This document shows, piece after piece, positions 24,895 through 33,927 of a stretch of DNA of 64,000 nt. The position numbers and the translations under genes were made by a program. The DNA is taken from positions 62,001 through 126,000 of the forward strand of contig JAUHVR010000008.1 of the NCBI GenBank assembly GCA_030424865.1, given 5' to 3'. The notes beneath the pieces were generated by a model. That model saw nothing but the letters and a program-made list of their open reading frames with translations, was not told where the DNA came from and searched no databases. Numbering within the stretch: position 1 is the first letter of the stretch; every line of letters begins with the position of its first letter. This stretch comes from Alphaproteobacteria bacterium. Its GTDB lineage: Bacteria > Pseudomonadota > Alphaproteobacteria > Rhodobacterales > Rhodobacteraceae.

Positions 24895-26297
24895 CGCCGC
24901 ACGCCGCTGACCATGCCGTCGTTGATCTTGCGCCCATCGTCGCCGGATTTCGGAAAGCACCATTCCTTGTCGCGCACCCAGGTGTAGGCCCGACAGCCGT
25001 CGGTTTCCCGACATATGCGTTCGCAGGCGCTCAGGCTGACGGGCCGGAACCCGCGCGTGGTCAGGTCTGCGCCGACCAGGTCGATGCTTTCTAGCCGCGT
25101 GAAGCGCGCGCGCGGCAACTCTTGCGGTTCGGCAAAGTTCAGGCGGGGCAGATCGGCCCTGCGCGATGTGACAACCTCGATCTGGCGGGGCAGATCCTCA
25201 AGCCGGGTCTCGGCGCCATAGATCGCGTAGAAGGGCACAAAAGTCCGGAAATTCGGCGCATCGAGTTGCCCGGTGTCGAAGCGGCGAAAGTCGCGGGATT
25301 GAAGACGCGGCACGACCACGAACGCGACATCAAAACCCCGGTCCTGCGCCTGCTTGCGATAGTCGTGGATGCCGGCATAGCCCGCGAACTTTTCGCCGAC
25401 CGGCAGATCGATCCGACAGAGCAACTCGGATTGGTGAGCCGCGGCAGGATACCCGCGCACCAGGGTAGCCTGCGCCCCGTTGTGCGAGACCACCTGTACC
25501 CGGTCCAGGTGCGAGGTACCCTGCACCACTTTGCCCGCGTCGCGCTGCATGGCCCGCAGGGATTTTTCAATCGAAACGCCGTCTCGCGCCAGCGGACGGG
25601 ATTGCAGGTAAGCCAGATCGCAAACAGAGAGGGCATGGCGTTTGCTGAAGGGGCCTGGATAGGCAACGCCAAAAATCTGCAGATCGGCCATGACCGCACG
25701 CCCGACCCGGTCGATCTGAAACATCGCGGTGCTAGGCGTACGAAGAAAGCGGTCAAACAGGTAGCCGGTCATCCCTTGCAGGCCATTTCGTCGGGTCAGG
25801 CGCACATCCTGCAAAGCCTGCGTGGCCCTGGCGACCTTCTGCATGCCGACCTCGACGTCCCGCGCCGAAAAGCTTTGCCCCCTTTGCACTGGGAAGCCGG
25901 GACTGTGGACCCCAACTGTTCCGCCAAGGTGCAGTTCCCGCATCCCGGACCGGTCCTGCCCTGCCCCGCGCTGAGCGCTGCCGCCCAGAAACGCCAGCAC
26001 GCATGCGCCTTCGCAACGCTCCCCGGGAAGAACCGTGGATCGCAGGTTGCCCGCCCAAAGGGCGTCAAACATGGCGCGCGCCTCGACAAAATCGCCGCCC
26101 GGGCTGTCGAAGCAGACTGTCTTGGTGCCAGCACTGGTCGGAATCGCATCTAGTTTGGCAGCATCCCCTTTCGCAATGCGGCCTTCGAACCGGTAGTGAC
26201 AGAGGTCTTCCGAGCCGTCAGAGAGAAACCGCAGCTCGCCGGCATTGGCGGCTGCAACCCAAAAGATCATCGAGATCAGGACACCCAACCTCTTCAT
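24891..26297 (-). CDS. Exported protein with a ClpP/crotonase-like segment and a C-terminal PAN/Apple domain
   Basis: This 468-residue secreted protein has a signal peptide (MKRLGVLISMIFWVAAANA). An N-terminal third resembles ClpP-fold periplasmic proteins, with CFDSPGGDFVEARAMFDALW and ERCEGACVLAFLGGSA. The GGD segment and SPGG recall the ClpP oxyanion region, but no canonical catalytic serine-histidine-aspartate can be assigned. The C-terminal 55 residues look like a PAN/Apple domain, with cysteines in LSACERICRETDGCRAYTWV and EWCFPKSG, a fold that binds proteins or carbohydrates. ATG 26295-26297 has GGGAGG at good spacing. It faces secG divergently. Confidence 0.78.
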   Translation of the reverse strand: MKRLGVLISMIFWVAAANAGELRFLSDGSEDLCHYRFEGRIAKGDAAKLDAIPTSAGTKTVCFDSPGGDFVEARAMFDALWAGNLRSTVLPGERCEGACVLAFLGGSAQRGAGQDRSGMRELHLGGTVGVHSPGFPVQRGQSFSARDVEVGMQKVARATQALQDVRLTRRNGLQGMTGYLFDRFLRTPSTAMFQIDRVGRAVMADLQIFGVAYPGPFSKRHALSVCDLAYLQSRPLARDGVSIEKSLRAMQRDAGKVVQGTSHLDRVQVVSHNGAQATLVRGYPAAAHQSELLCRIDLPVGEKFAGYAGIHDYRKQAQDRGFDVAFVVVPRLQSRDFRRFDTGQLDAPNFRTFVPFYAIYGAETRLEDLPRQIEVVTSRRADLPRLNFAEPQELPRARFTRLESIDLVGADLTTRGFRPVSLSACERICRETDGCRAYTWVRDKEWCFPKSGDDGRKINDGMVSGVRR

Positions 26298-26599
26298 GAC
26301 GACGCCTCCCGTGCTCACTCCCCCACGGATGCGGGATCACAATACCCTGAAAACGCGCAAGACTGTTGACGGAATTGCGGCGAATTTGGCCAAATTGTGG
26401 CAATATCAAGGCCGCCGCCCCTTGCCACGATATCGGCTTCTACCTCTGGACCACGCCGTTTTCCGACACTGCAGCGAATGACGCCTTGGCGGGCGCGCAT
26501 CCTGTTCAGCGGATTTTGACGCGCTGCACGCGGACAAAGGGTTGCGGCGGGCGTCCGCAGGCTCTAGATAGCCCCGTGATCCGAACTTGAGGCCGCCCT
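26298..26599. promoter_or_regulatory. Divergent intergenic region (302 nt) with a 14-bp perfect palindrome
   Basis: No gene is visible. A perfect palindrome AATTTGGCCAAATT lies at 26383-26396, flanked by TTGC on the left and GCAA on the right, so the dyad extends loosely to about 26375-26403. A TTGACG hexamer precedes it on the plus strand near 26366. The position is about 90 nt before the ClpP-like/PAN gene and about 205 nt before secG. An operator for the divergent pair is inferred. secG itself has GAGG about 9 nt before its ATG. Confidence 0.45.
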
Positions 26600-26968
26600 A
26601 TGGAAAACGTTGTCCTGATCGTCCACCTTTTGCTGGCGCTCGCGCTGATTGGCGTTGTGCTGCTGCAGCGGTCCGAAGGCGGTGGCCTGGGAATGGGTGG
26701 CGGAGGCGGCGGTGCCGTCGCAGGACGCTCGGCGGCGACGGCCATGAGCAAGGTCACCTGGGTTCTGGCGGTTGCCTTCATCTGTACATCGCTTACCCTG
26801 ACGATCATCGCAGCGCAGAATGCCGCGGGCAGCTCGGTCACCGATCGTGTCACCATCGGCGGGGATGCAACCGAGGAAGTGCCGGGTCTGCCCAGCACCG
26901 ATGGCCTGTTGCCGCCACCTCTGGAAAACAGCGACACCTCGGCACCGTTGGTTCCGCGCGCCGACTAA
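26600..26968 (+). CDS. secG: Preprotein translocase subunit SecG
   Basis: SecG is the small accessory subunit of the SecYEG translocon. The 122 residues have two transmembrane helices (VVLIVHLLLALALIGVVLLQRSEGGGLGMGGG and VTWVLAVAFICTSLTLTIIAAQ) joined by the glycine-rich loop typical of SecG. The C-terminal tail (about 85-122) is proline- and acid-rich, as in other alphaproteobacterial SecG proteins. It is followed by a 9-bp-stem hairpin and by pyrG, the same neighbourhood seen in many alphaproteobacteria. Confidence 0.95.
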   Translation: MENVVLIVHLLLALALIGVVLLQRSEGGGLGMGGGGGGAVAGRSAATAMSKVTWVLAVAFICTSLTLTIIAAQNAAGSSVTDRVTIGGDATEEVPGLPSTDGLLPPPLENSDTSAPLVPRAD

Positions 26969-26997
26969 CGGCACCCTACACCTTGATATTCTGCAAC

Positions 26998-27022
26998 GAA
27001 CCGCAACAGCATCTTGCGGTTC
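26998..27022 (+). terminator. Terminator-like hairpin after secG
   Basis: A perfect 9-bp stem, GAACCGCAA at 26998-27006 and TTGCGGTTC at 27014-27022 with a 7-nt loop, lies 29 nt after the secG stop. It is followed by CCCTTGCAC rather than a long T-run, so termination may be partial. The -35 of the pyrG promoter begins 3 nt after it. Confidence 0.55.
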
Positions 27023-27024
27023 CC

Positions 27025-27053
27025 TTGCACTTTTGATCCGAATCCTATATGGC
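27025..27053 (+). promoter_or_regulatory. Predicted pyrG promoter
   Basis: TTGCAC at 27025-27030 and TATGGC at 27048-27053, with a 17-nt spacer (or TATATG at 27046-27051 with a 15-nt spacer), give a sigma-70-like promoter about 75 nt before the pyrG ATG. It lies directly after the hairpin ending secG, which suggests independent transcription of pyrG. Confidence 0.5.
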
Positions 27054-27129
27054 TTAAGTCCCGTGATGCGTCGACATTTTGCACTGTCGAGGGCGCCATA
27101 ACTGCAATGACTCACGGGGCAACTCCACC

Positions 27130-28773
27130 ATGGCTCGCTTTATCTTCATCACCGGCGGTGTTGTCTCTTCGCTTGGCAAAGGCCTGGCCTCGGCGGCGCT
27201 GGGCGCTTTGCTGCAAGCGCGTGGATACACGGTGCGCCTGCGCAAGCTGGACCCCTATCTGAACGTCGATCCCGGCACGATGAGCCCCTTTGAACATGGC
27301 GAGGTCTTTGTCACCGACGATGGTGCCGAAACCGACCTGGACCTGGGCCACTACGAACGCTTTACCGGCGTGCCTGCCCGCATGACCGACTCGGTCAGCT
27401 CGGGCCGCATCTACTCGAACGTTCTGGAAAAGGAGCGGCGCGGCGATTACCTGGGCAAGACCATTCAGGTCGTCCCGCACGTCACCAACGAAATCAAGGA
27501 TTTCATCAGCATCGGCGAAGACGAGGTCGATTTCATGCTTTGTGAAATCGGCGGCACCGTCGGCGACATCGAAGGCCTGCCCTTCTTTGAAGCCATCCGG
27601 CAGTTCAGCCATGACAAGCCGCGCGGGCAGTGCATTTTCATGCACCTGACGCTGTTGCCCTGGCTGGCCGCATCCGGCGAGTTGAAGACCAAGCCGACCC
27701 AGCACTCGGTCAAGGAACTGCAGTCGATCGGCATCGCGCCCGACATCCTGGTCTGCCGGTCCGAACAGCCGATCCCCGAGAAAGAGCGCGAAAAGATCGC
27801 CCTCTTCTGTAACGTCCGCAAAGAGGCCGTGGTCGCCGCCTATGACCTCAAGTCGATCTACGAAGCACCGCTGGCGTACCACCGCGAAGGGCTGGATCAG
27901 GCCGTTCTGGATGCCTTCAACATCGCGCCCGCGCCGCGGCCCGATCTGTCGGTCTGGCAGGACGTCAACGACCGCATCCACAACACCGACGGCGCTGTAA
28001 ACGTGGCCATCGTCGGCAAGTACACCCAGCTGGAAGACGCCTACAAGTCGATCAAAGAGGCCCTGACCCACGGCGGCATGGCCAACCGGGTCAAGGTCAA
28101 CGTCAGCTGGGTCGATGCCGAGGTCTTCGACAAGGAAGACGCCGCCCCCTATCTGGAGGGCTATCACGCCATCCTGGTGCCCGGCGGATTTGGCGAGCGC
28201 GGGACCGAAGGCAAGATCAAGGCCGCGCAGTTCGCCCGCGAACGCAAGGTGCCCTATCTGGGCATCTGTCTCGGCATGCAGATGGCCGTGATCGAAGCGG
28301 CGCGCAATGTCGCGGGCGTGGCCGATGCCGGGTCCGAGGAATTTGACCACGAAGCCGGGAAAAAGCGTTTCGAGCCGGTGGTTTACCACCTCAAGGAATG
28401 GGTGCAGGGCAACCAGAAAGTCACCCGCAAGGTCGAGGATGCCAAAGGCGGCACCATGCGTCTGGGGGCCTATGACGCGGCCCTGAAAGAGGGCTCGCGC
28501 GTGGCCGAGGTCTATGGGTCGCTGGCCATCGACGAACGCCACCGCCACCGCTACGAGGTCGCGATCAAGTACAAGGACCAGCTCGAAGAGACCGGTCTGA
28601 AGTTCACCGGCATGTCACCCGACGGCAGCCTGCCCGAGATCGTCGAATGGACAGACCACCCGTGGTTCATCGGCGTTCAGTTCCACCCCGAACTGAAGTC
28701 CAAACCCTTTGACCCTCATCCCCTGTTCCGCGACTTCGTGCGTGCGGCCAAGGATGTCTCGCGTCTGGTGTAA
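27130..28773 (+). CDS. pyrG: CTP synthase
   Basis: PyrG makes CTP from UTP using glutamine nitrogen and ATP. The start ATG 27130 gives 547 residues beginning [18 protein letters not shown], the universal start of the synthase domain. Amidase-domain features are [34 protein letters not shown] with the nucleophile cysteine, and [22 protein letters not shown] with the catalytic histidine-glutamate. The length agrees with the family. An ATG 51 nt earlier lacks family residues. A GC-rich inverted repeat follows the stop. Confidence 0.98.
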   Translation: MARFIFITGGVVSSLGKGLASAALGALLQARGYTVRLRKLDPYLNVDPGTMSPFEHGEVFVTDDGAETDLDLGHYERFTGVPARMTDSVSSGRIYSNVLEKERRGDYLGKTIQVVPHVTNEIKDFISIGEDEVDFMLCEIGGTVGDIEGLPFFEAIRQFSHDKPRGQCIFMHLTLLPWLAASGELKTKPTQHSVKELQSIGIAPDILVCRSEQPIPEKEREKIALFCNVRKEAVVAAYDLKSIYEAPLAYHREGLDQAVLDAFNIAPAPRPDLSVWQDVNDRIHNTDGAVNVAIVGKYTQLEDAYKSIKEALTHGGMANRVKVNVSWVDAEVFDKEDAAPYLEGYHAILVPGGFGERGTEGKIKAAQFARERKVPYLGICLGMQMAVIEAARNVAGVADAGSEEFDHEAGKKRFEPVVYHLKEWVQGNQKVTRKVEDAKGGTMRLGAYDAALKEGSRVAEVYGSLAIDERHRHRYEVAIKYKDQLEETGLKFTGMSPDGSLPEIVEWTDHPWFIGVQFHPELKSKPFDPHPLFRDFVRAAKDVSRLV

Positions 28774-28775
28774 GA

Positions 28776-28802
28776 CTGACGCGACGGGACCCTGACGCGT
28801 CA
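28776..28802 (+). terminator. Inverted repeat after pyrG
   Basis: TGACGCG and CGCGTCA arms enclose about 12 nt (CGGGACCC region) just after the pyrG stop (28773). The stem is stable and could end the pyrG transcript, but no T-run follows, so it is a weak terminator call. Confidence 0.4.
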
Positions 28803-28853
28803 CGTCCTCTTCCGGGGCTGTCCAAGACGGGATCACGGGCCTAGGGTGCCCGT

Positions 28854-29507
28854 ATGACCCGTTGGCTTTCCCCTGTTGTGCTTGGCCTGCTTGTCCTTTT
28901 GGCGGTCCCGTTTGCGTTGCGCGCCTTTGAGTTCGGGCTCGACGGGCTGGAAGGCGACCGCAGCTTTCATCGCCTCTTTCACCAGGGCGCGCAGCTGTCG
29001 AACCTGGGCATTTTCGCTCATATGATGACCGGCGCGATCCTGACCCTTGCCGCCCCCTTGCAGGTGATCCCACAGGTCCGACGCGCATGGCCACGGGTGC
29101 ACCATCTGTCAGGTTATGCCATCCTGCTGGCTGCGTTGGTCACGGGCATCAGCGGGCTGACCTACATTCTGCTGCAGGGCACCATTGGCGGGCCGCTGAT
29201 GTCATTCGGGTTCGGCCTCTACGGCATGCTGATGCTGCTATGTGCTGCGCAAACCCTGCGTCACGCCCGGGCCCGCCGCTTTGCGCTGCACCGCGCCTGG
29301 GCGTTGCGATTGTTTGTCCTGGCCATCGGCAGCTGGCTTTATCGCGTCCACTACACGCTGTGGTACATCGCCACCGAAGGCGCGGGGATGCAGCCCGACT
29401 TCTCGGGCTGGTTTGACCAGATCCAGATCTTTGCCTTCTTCCTGCCCTACCTCGTTTTGGTCGAGGTCTGGCTGCGTCACAGACCCCTTGGGTCGCTGCG
29501 CCGCTGA
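28854..29507 (+). CDS. DUF2306-family integral membrane protein
   Basis: This 217-residue protein has six or seven hydrophobic helices, for example WLSPVVLGLLVLLAVPFALRAF, IFAHMMTGAILTLAAPLQVIPQ and LSGYAILLAALVTGISGLTYI. Histidines in hydrophobic contexts are visible (FAHMMTG, VHHLSGY, LHRAWALR and RVHYTLWY). This pattern matches the DUF2306 membrane family, whose conserved histidines may bind haem or a metal, although that is inference. It starts with ATG 80 nt after pyrG and is followed by rlmJ. Confidence 0.82.
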   Translation: MTRWLSPVVLGLLVLLAVPFALRAFEFGLDGLEGDRSFHRLFHQGAQLSNLGIFAHMMTGAILTLAAPLQVIPQVRRAWPRVHHLSGYAILLAALVTGISGLTYILLQGTIGGPLMSFGFGLYGMLMLLCAAQTLRHARARRFALHRAWALRLFVLAIGSWLYRVHYTLWYIATEGAGMQPDFSGWFDQIQIFAFFLPYLVLVEVWLRHRPLGSLRR

Positions 29508-29580
29508 TCCGGCACAAAACCGCCAAGCTTTACAGGTTCTCTGCGTGACAACCGGGCCTCTGGGCCCTATGTCCGCGCGC

Positions 29581-30360
29581 ATGCTCAGCTATCAGCACAT
29601 CTACCACGCGGGAAATCCGGCGGACGTCCACAAGCACGCGCTTCTGGCGGCCATGCTCGACTACATGGTCCAAAAGGACAAACCGCTGACCTATCTGGAA
29701 ACCCACGCGGGCCGCGGGCTTTATGATCTGGGCTCGGCCGAGGCGCAAAAGACCGGCGAGGCCGCGCAGGGGATCGCCCGGCTGCGCGACGCCCTGCCCG
29801 CCGACAGCCCCTATCTGCGGGCGCTGGCGCAGGTCGAGGCCCGGCATGGCGCGGCGGCCTATGCGGGCTCTCCGCTGATTGCGCAGGCGCTCTTGCGCGG
29901 GATCGACACCGCGCATTTTGCCGAGCTGCACCCACAGGAATTCACCGCGCTTTGCGCCACCATGCGCGGGACGGGCGCGCATTGCCACAAACGGGACGGG
30001 TTCGAGATGGCGCAGGCGCTGTGCCCGCCGACGCCTCGGCGCGGCGTGATGCTGATCGATCCGTCTTACGAGTTGAAAGACGACTTTACCCGCCTGCCCA
30101 AGATCATCGAGCAATTTCACCGAAAGTGGAATGTCGGCGTCATCGCGCTGTGGTATCCAATTCTGACCACAGGCGCCGAAGCGGCGATGGTGCGGGCGTT
30201 GCGCAAGGCCCATCCACAGGCGCTTTGCCACGAGGTGCGGTTTCCGCCTGTCCGCAAGGGGCACCGCATGATCGGGTCGGGCATGTTCGTGCTGAACCCG
30301 CCCTATGGTCTGGATAGGGCCGCCGCCGAGGTGGGCGCTTTGTTCGGCGCAAGTCGCTGA
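29581..30360 (+). CDS. rlmJ: 23S rRNA (adenine-2030-N6)-methyltransferase RlmJ
   Basis: RlmJ methylates N6 of A2030 in 23S rRNA using S-adenosylmethionine. The start ATG 29581 gives MLSYQHIYHAGNPADVHKHALLA, the RlmJ N-terminus (E. coli MLSYRHSFHAGNHADVLKH). Further motifs are YLETHAGRGLYDL for SAM binding and MLIDPSYELKDD, the DPPxE-type catalytic motif (DPSYE here). The length is 259 residues. The frame is open 339 nt upstream over the previous gene's end, but those residues are not RlmJ. An ATG at 29569 is also possible. Confidence 0.95.
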   Translation: MLSYQHIYHAGNPADVHKHALLAAMLDYMVQKDKPLTYLETHAGRGLYDLGSAEAQKTGEAAQGIARLRDALPADSPYLRALAQVEARHGAAAYAGSPLIAQALLRGIDTAHFAELHPQEFTALCATMRGTGAHCHKRDGFEMAQALCPPTPRRGVMLIDPSYELKDDFTRLPKIIEQFHRKWNVGVIALWYPILTTGAEAAMVRALRKAHPQALCHEVRFPPVRKGHRMIGSGMFVLNPPYGLDRAAAEVGALFGASR

Positions 30361-30433
30361 GGCGCAAATTCCCCTGTGACAAGCGCCAAACGGCACAGTA
30401 GGGTGCGCGCAACCCCTGCCTGAGACCGCTAAC

Positions 30434-30874
30434 ATGTTTGAACGCCTGCTGACCCTGTTCAATTCCCCCGCGCCCCGACAGGCGCTTCCGGAACCGGATG
30501 CCAAACTGGCGCTTGGTACGCTGCTTGTCAGAACGGCAATGGCGGACAAGGCCTATGTGTTCGAAGAGGTCCAGCAGATCGACAAGATCCTGGCCGCTGC
30601 CAATGCGCTGAACCCGATCGAGGCCGCCAGGATGCGCGCCACCTGCGAAGAACTGGCCCGCCAGTTGCCCGACGATACCGATCTTGCCGTGATCATCCGC
30701 GATTCGGTGGACTATGCAGAGCGGCTCGGCACGGTCGAGGCGCTATGGCGCGTCGTTCTGGCCGATGGCGTCACCGATACCCGCGAAGCCGCACTTGTCG
30801 ACCTGGTCGAAGACCAGCTGGGTGTGGCGCGCTCCGATTCCGAGGCCGCCCGCGCGGCAGCCGTCATTCCCTAG
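30434..30874 (+). CDS. TerB-family (tellurite-resistance fold) helical protein
   Basis: This 146-residue, all-helical cytosolic protein has the TerB/DjlA-like pattern: LALGTLLVRTAMADKAYVFEE, MRATCEELARQLPDD, YAERLGTVEALWRVVLADGVTDTREAALVDLVEDQLGV. The ADG-type acidic loop after the central helix (VLADGVTDTREA) is the usual TerB metal-binding site. Tellurite resistance itself is not implied. It lies 8 nt before the glycerate kinase start, so they probably share a transcript. Confidence 0.85.
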   Translation: MFERLLTLFNSPAPRQALPEPDAKLALGTLLVRTAMADKAYVFEEVQQIDKILAAANALNPIEAARMRATCEELARQLPDDTDLAVIIRDSVDYAERLGTVEALWRVVLADGVTDTREAALVDLVEDQLGVARSDSEAARAAAVIP

Positions 30875-30882
30875 AGCCCGAT

Positions 30883-32139
30883 ATGACCGACACCCAAGAC
30901 CTGCGGGCCCTGGCCCGATCGCTTTATGACGCAGCCGTTCAGGCCGCTGACCCCGCCCTGGCCCTGCGCCGCCAGCTTGACCGCGCGCCTTTCCCGACCC
31001 CGGACGACGGCGGCAGGACCGTTCTGCTGGCCATCGGCAAGGCCGCCCCGCGGATGATGGCCGAGGCCCTGCAACACGTCAGCGGCCCACACGAGGCGCT
31101 GGTCGTGACCCACCACGAAAACAGCGATGCAGCGCCCGGCGCGCGCCTGATGAAAGCCGGCCACCCTGTGCCTGACGCGGCCGGAGAGGCCGCCGCCAAA
31201 GAGGTGATCGCGCTTTTGGAAAGCTGCACCGCGCAGGATCAAGTCATCGCCCTGGTCTCGGGCGGCGGCTCTGCCCTCGTGCCTGCACCTGTCGAAGGTC
31301 TGACGCTGGCGGACAAGGCGCGGGTCAACGCGGCCCTTCTGGGCGGCGGGCTTGAAATCCAGCAGATGAACCTGGTGCGGCAGCAGCTGTCACGCCTCAA
31401 GGGCGGAGGGGTCCTTCGGATCGCGGCCCCGGCCCCGGTCACCGCGTATATCCTGTCTGATGTCATTGGCGACGATCTGCGGGCCATCGCCTCGGGTCCG
31501 ACCGTCAGCCCGATCGGCACGGCGGCAGAGGCCATCGACGTGCTGAAGGGCGCGGGAATCTGGGACCAGATCCCCGAAGCCGCGCAGGCTCATTTGCAAA
31601 CCAAGGGTGAAAACGCCCCGCTGCCCGAGGCCACCAACATCCTGGTCGGTTCGAACCGGCAAAGCCTGCAGGCGATGCTGGAGGCTGTGCCCGCAGGTTG
31701 GAGTGGCGAGATTGCCAGCGACGCGCTGGTCGGGGATGTGGGCGATGCAGCGGATCAGGTGGCATCCCTGATCAAGGCGTCTCGGCAGCCAAGGGCGCTG
31801 CTCTTTGGCGGTGAAACAACCGTGGTGCTGACCGGCACCGGGCGCGGTGGGCGGAACCAGGAAATGGCGCTGCGTGTGGCATTTGATGCTCCGGCGGTAG
31901 ACGGCGACTGGCTGTTCCTCAGCGGCGGCACCGATGGGCGCGACGGCCCGACCGAGGCCGCGGGAGGTTTTGCCGATGCAGGCACGGTCGCACGCATCGG
32001 GCCTGACGCACGCGCCCTGTTGGAAAACAACGACAGCAATGCCGCGCTGGCCGCTGCCGGTGATCTGCTGATCACCGAGGCGACCGGCACCAATGTGGCT
32101 GACGTTCAGGTCCTGTTGCTGCGTCCCCGCGCGGGTTAA
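30883..32139 (+). CDS. Glycerate kinase, MOFRL/GckA type
   Basis: This is a class-II glycerate kinase that phosphorylates D-glycerate, generally to 2-phosphoglycerate in this family. The 418-residue product has the N-terminal GckA domain (VLLAIGKAAPRMMAEALQHV, LVVTHHE, VIALVSGGGSALVPAP) and the C-terminal MOFRL domain (LLFGGETTVVLTGTGRGGRNQEMALRVA, FLSGGTDGRDGPTEAAGG). ATG 30883 gives MTDTQDLRALARSLYDAAV; the upstream in-frame region overlaps terB and is not protein-like. Its last 4 nt overlap the convergent pxpA. It fits glycolate or serine-cycle metabolism. Confidence 0.93.
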   Translation: MTDTQDLRALARSLYDAAVQAADPALALRRQLDRAPFPTPDDGGRTVLLAIGKAAPRMMAEALQHVSGPHEALVVTHHENSDAAPGARLMKAGHPVPDAAGEAAAKEVIALLESCTAQDQVIALVSGGGSALVPAPVEGLTLADKARVNAALLGGGLEIQQMNLVRQQLSRLKGGGVLRIAAPAPVTAYILSDVIGDDLRAIASGPTVSPIGTAAEAIDVLKGAGIWDQIPEAAQAHLQTKGENAPLPEATNILVGSNRQSLQAMLEAVPAGWSGEIASDALVGDVGDAADQVASLIKASRQPRALLFGGETTVVLTGTGRGGRNQEMALRVAFDAPAVDGDWLFLSGGTDGRDGPTEAAGGFADAGTVARIGPDARALLENNDSNAALAAAGDLLITEATGTNVADVQVLLLRPRAG

Positions 32140-32906
32140 CGCGCCCCGGCGAACTGCTGGACGGCGATCCCCTCTGCCTCAAGCGCGGCGCGGACCGAGC
32201 GGGCAATCGCCAGTGCCGTCTCGCCATCGCCGTGCAGGCAGATCGTGTCGATGCGCGCCGGGATGCGGGTGCCGTCTTCGGTGTGGATGGCCCCGTCCTT
32301 GACCATGGCCGCAATGCGTGGACCGGCCAGATCGGCGTCATGGATCACCGCGCCGGGTTTGCTTCGATCGACCAGCGTCGCGTCAGCGTTGTAAGCGCGG
32401 TCGGCAAAGATCTCGCCAGCCCAGCGTGCGCCCAGCGCGCGTGCCGCGCGTTCCTGCGCAGTGCCCGCCAGCACCACTAGGATCAGCTCGGGATCGACCG
32501 ACAGCACCGCCTCGTAGGCTGCACGCGCCATGGCCTCGTCCTCGGACGCCATATTGGCCATCGCCCCGTGCAGCTTGACGTGCCGAACCGCGCCGCCCGC
32601 GGCGCGCGCCATGGCGACCGCCGCGCCGACTTGATAGCGCACAAGGTTTGCAAGGCTTGCGGATGACATCTGAACACGCCGCCGCCCGAACCCTTGCAGA
32701 TCGGCAAACCCGGGGTGCGCGCCAATGCCAACACCGTTTTGCACCGCCTCGCCCATGGTCGCGGCCATGACATCCCAGTCACCCGCGTGAAACCCGCAGG
32801 CGATATTGGCCGAGGTCACGATTTTCAGCAGCTCGGCATCGTTGCCCATGACCCAGGGGCCAAAGCTTTCGCCCATATCGGCGTTCAGATCTACGGTTCG
32901 GGTCAT
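32136..32906 (-). CDS. pxpA: 5-oxoprolinase subunit A (LamB/YcsF family)
   Basis: PxpA forms, with PxpB and PxpC, an ATP-dependent 5-oxoprolinase that opens 5-oxoproline (pyroglutamate) to glutamate. The 256-residue subunit shows VDLNADMGESFGPWVMGND at its start, then SANIACGFHAGDW, GIGAHPGFADLQGFGRR, VKLHGAMANMASED, FADRAYNADATLVDRSKPGAVIHD and TICLHGDG, all family signatures. ATG 32904-32906 has AAGGAG at good spacing. It is the last gene of the HDAC-like-pxpB-pxpC-pxpA operon, 10 nt after pxpC. Confidence 0.96.
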   Translation of the reverse strand: MTRTVDLNADMGESFGPWVMGNDAELLKIVTSANIACGFHAGDWDVMAATMGEAVQNGVGIGAHPGFADLQGFGRRRVQMSSASLANLVRYQVGAAVAMARAAGGAVRHVKLHGAMANMASEDEAMARAAYEAVLSVDPELILVVLAGTAQERAARALGARWAGEIFADRAYNADATLVDRSKPGAVIHDADLAGPRIAAMVKDGAIHTEDGTRIPARIDTICLHGDGETALAIARSVRAALEAEGIAVQQFAGAR

Positions 32907-32916
32907 GGCGGGCTCC

Positions 32917-33927
32917 TTACTGGTCTTCGTCTCCGGCAATCACGCCGCTGATAAGTTGATAGGACAAGAGATCGGGAATGTCGTGTGGATCCCGCACCAA
33001 GGCACTGGTTGCCCGAGGCAGGGCTGCGCGGGCGGCAAGCGCGCGGCGCTCGATCTCGACCGCCTCATCCAGCGTGACAAAGGCAAAGCGGATCTGAGCC
33101 CCCGCCGGGGCCTGCGCCACGCGCGGCAGATCACAGGGGATGACCGTGGCAATCCGGGGATAGCCGCCCGTGGTCTGGCATTCCGACATCAGCACATAGG
33201 GCGCGCCATCGCCAGTGACCTGGATGTCGCCGGGGGTGATCACCTCTGACACGACACTCAGGCCGCCCTCGACCAGAAAGCCCTCGCCGTCGGAATTCAG
33301 ACGTACCCCCATGCGGTTGGCCCGGGCGTCGCGGGCAAAAGTGGTCTGCGCAAAGCGGTCCAGCGTGGCCTCGCCAAACATCGGTGTTTGCAGGCTGGGC
33401 ACCACGCGGATCGTGCCGCCGCTGCCCCTTGGGTCGACGTCCAGCGCCTGACCTGTCACCGAGCCCGGGTCCGCCCCCAAGGGCAGGCTGTCCCCCGCTT
33501 GCAGGGCTGCCCCCAGCCCGGCGGTGAACTGCGCGGATCGTCCACCCATAACAGACGGCACGTCAAAGCCTCCGCCGACGTGCAAATAGCCGTAGACCCC
33601 GGCCCGCGCCGCGCCGATTTCAAGCGGCGTTCCGGCTGGCACCAGATGGCTGGCGTTCCAGACCAGCGCCTGTCCCTCGACCGAAGCCGCCATGGGCGCG
33701 CCGGTCAGTGCCACCCGCGCGTCCCGGTCAAAAACAAAGACACCCCCCGCGCCTGGCAGTTCGATCGCCGCCGTTCCCGGATCCTGCCCCAGAAGCGCCG
33801 CGCCCTCGTACAGCGCCAACCGGTCCGCCGCACCGCCGCGCGACAGCCCCTGTGCCAGCCAGCCGGGCCGCCCGAGGTCCTGCAGGCTGGCCCCCGGCCC
33901 GATGCGCTGGATCCGAAGCGAGGTCAT
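32917..33927 (-). CDS. pxpC: 5-oxoprolinase subunit C (biotin-dependent carboxyltransferase/KipA family)
   Basis: This 336-residue subunit of 5-oxoprolinase has the N-terminal GASLQDLGRPGWLAQGLSRGGAAD typical of KipA/PxpC, with HVGGGFDVPSVMGGRSAQ and a C-terminal VMSECQTTGGYPRIATVIPCDLPR-like stretch. Related domains occur in allophanate hydrolase and urea carboxylase. It overlaps pxpB by 4 nt, indicating coupled translation. Confidence 0.95.
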   Translation of the reverse strand: MTSLRIQRIGPGASLQDLGRPGWLAQGLSRGGAADRLALYEGAALLGQDPGTAAIELPGAGGVFVFDRDARVALTGAPMAASVEGQALVWNASHLVPAGTPLEIGAARAGVYGYLHVGGGFDVPSVMGGRSAQFTAGLGAALQAGDSLPLGADPGSVTGQALDVDPRGSGGTIRVVPSLQTPMFGEATLDRFAQTTFARDARANRMGVRLNSDGEGFLVEGGLSVVSEVITPGDIQVTGDGAPYVLMSECQTTGGYPRIATVIPCDLPRVAQAPAGAQIRFAFVTLDEAVEIERRALAARAALPRATSALVRDPHDIPDLLSYQLISGVIAGDEDQ

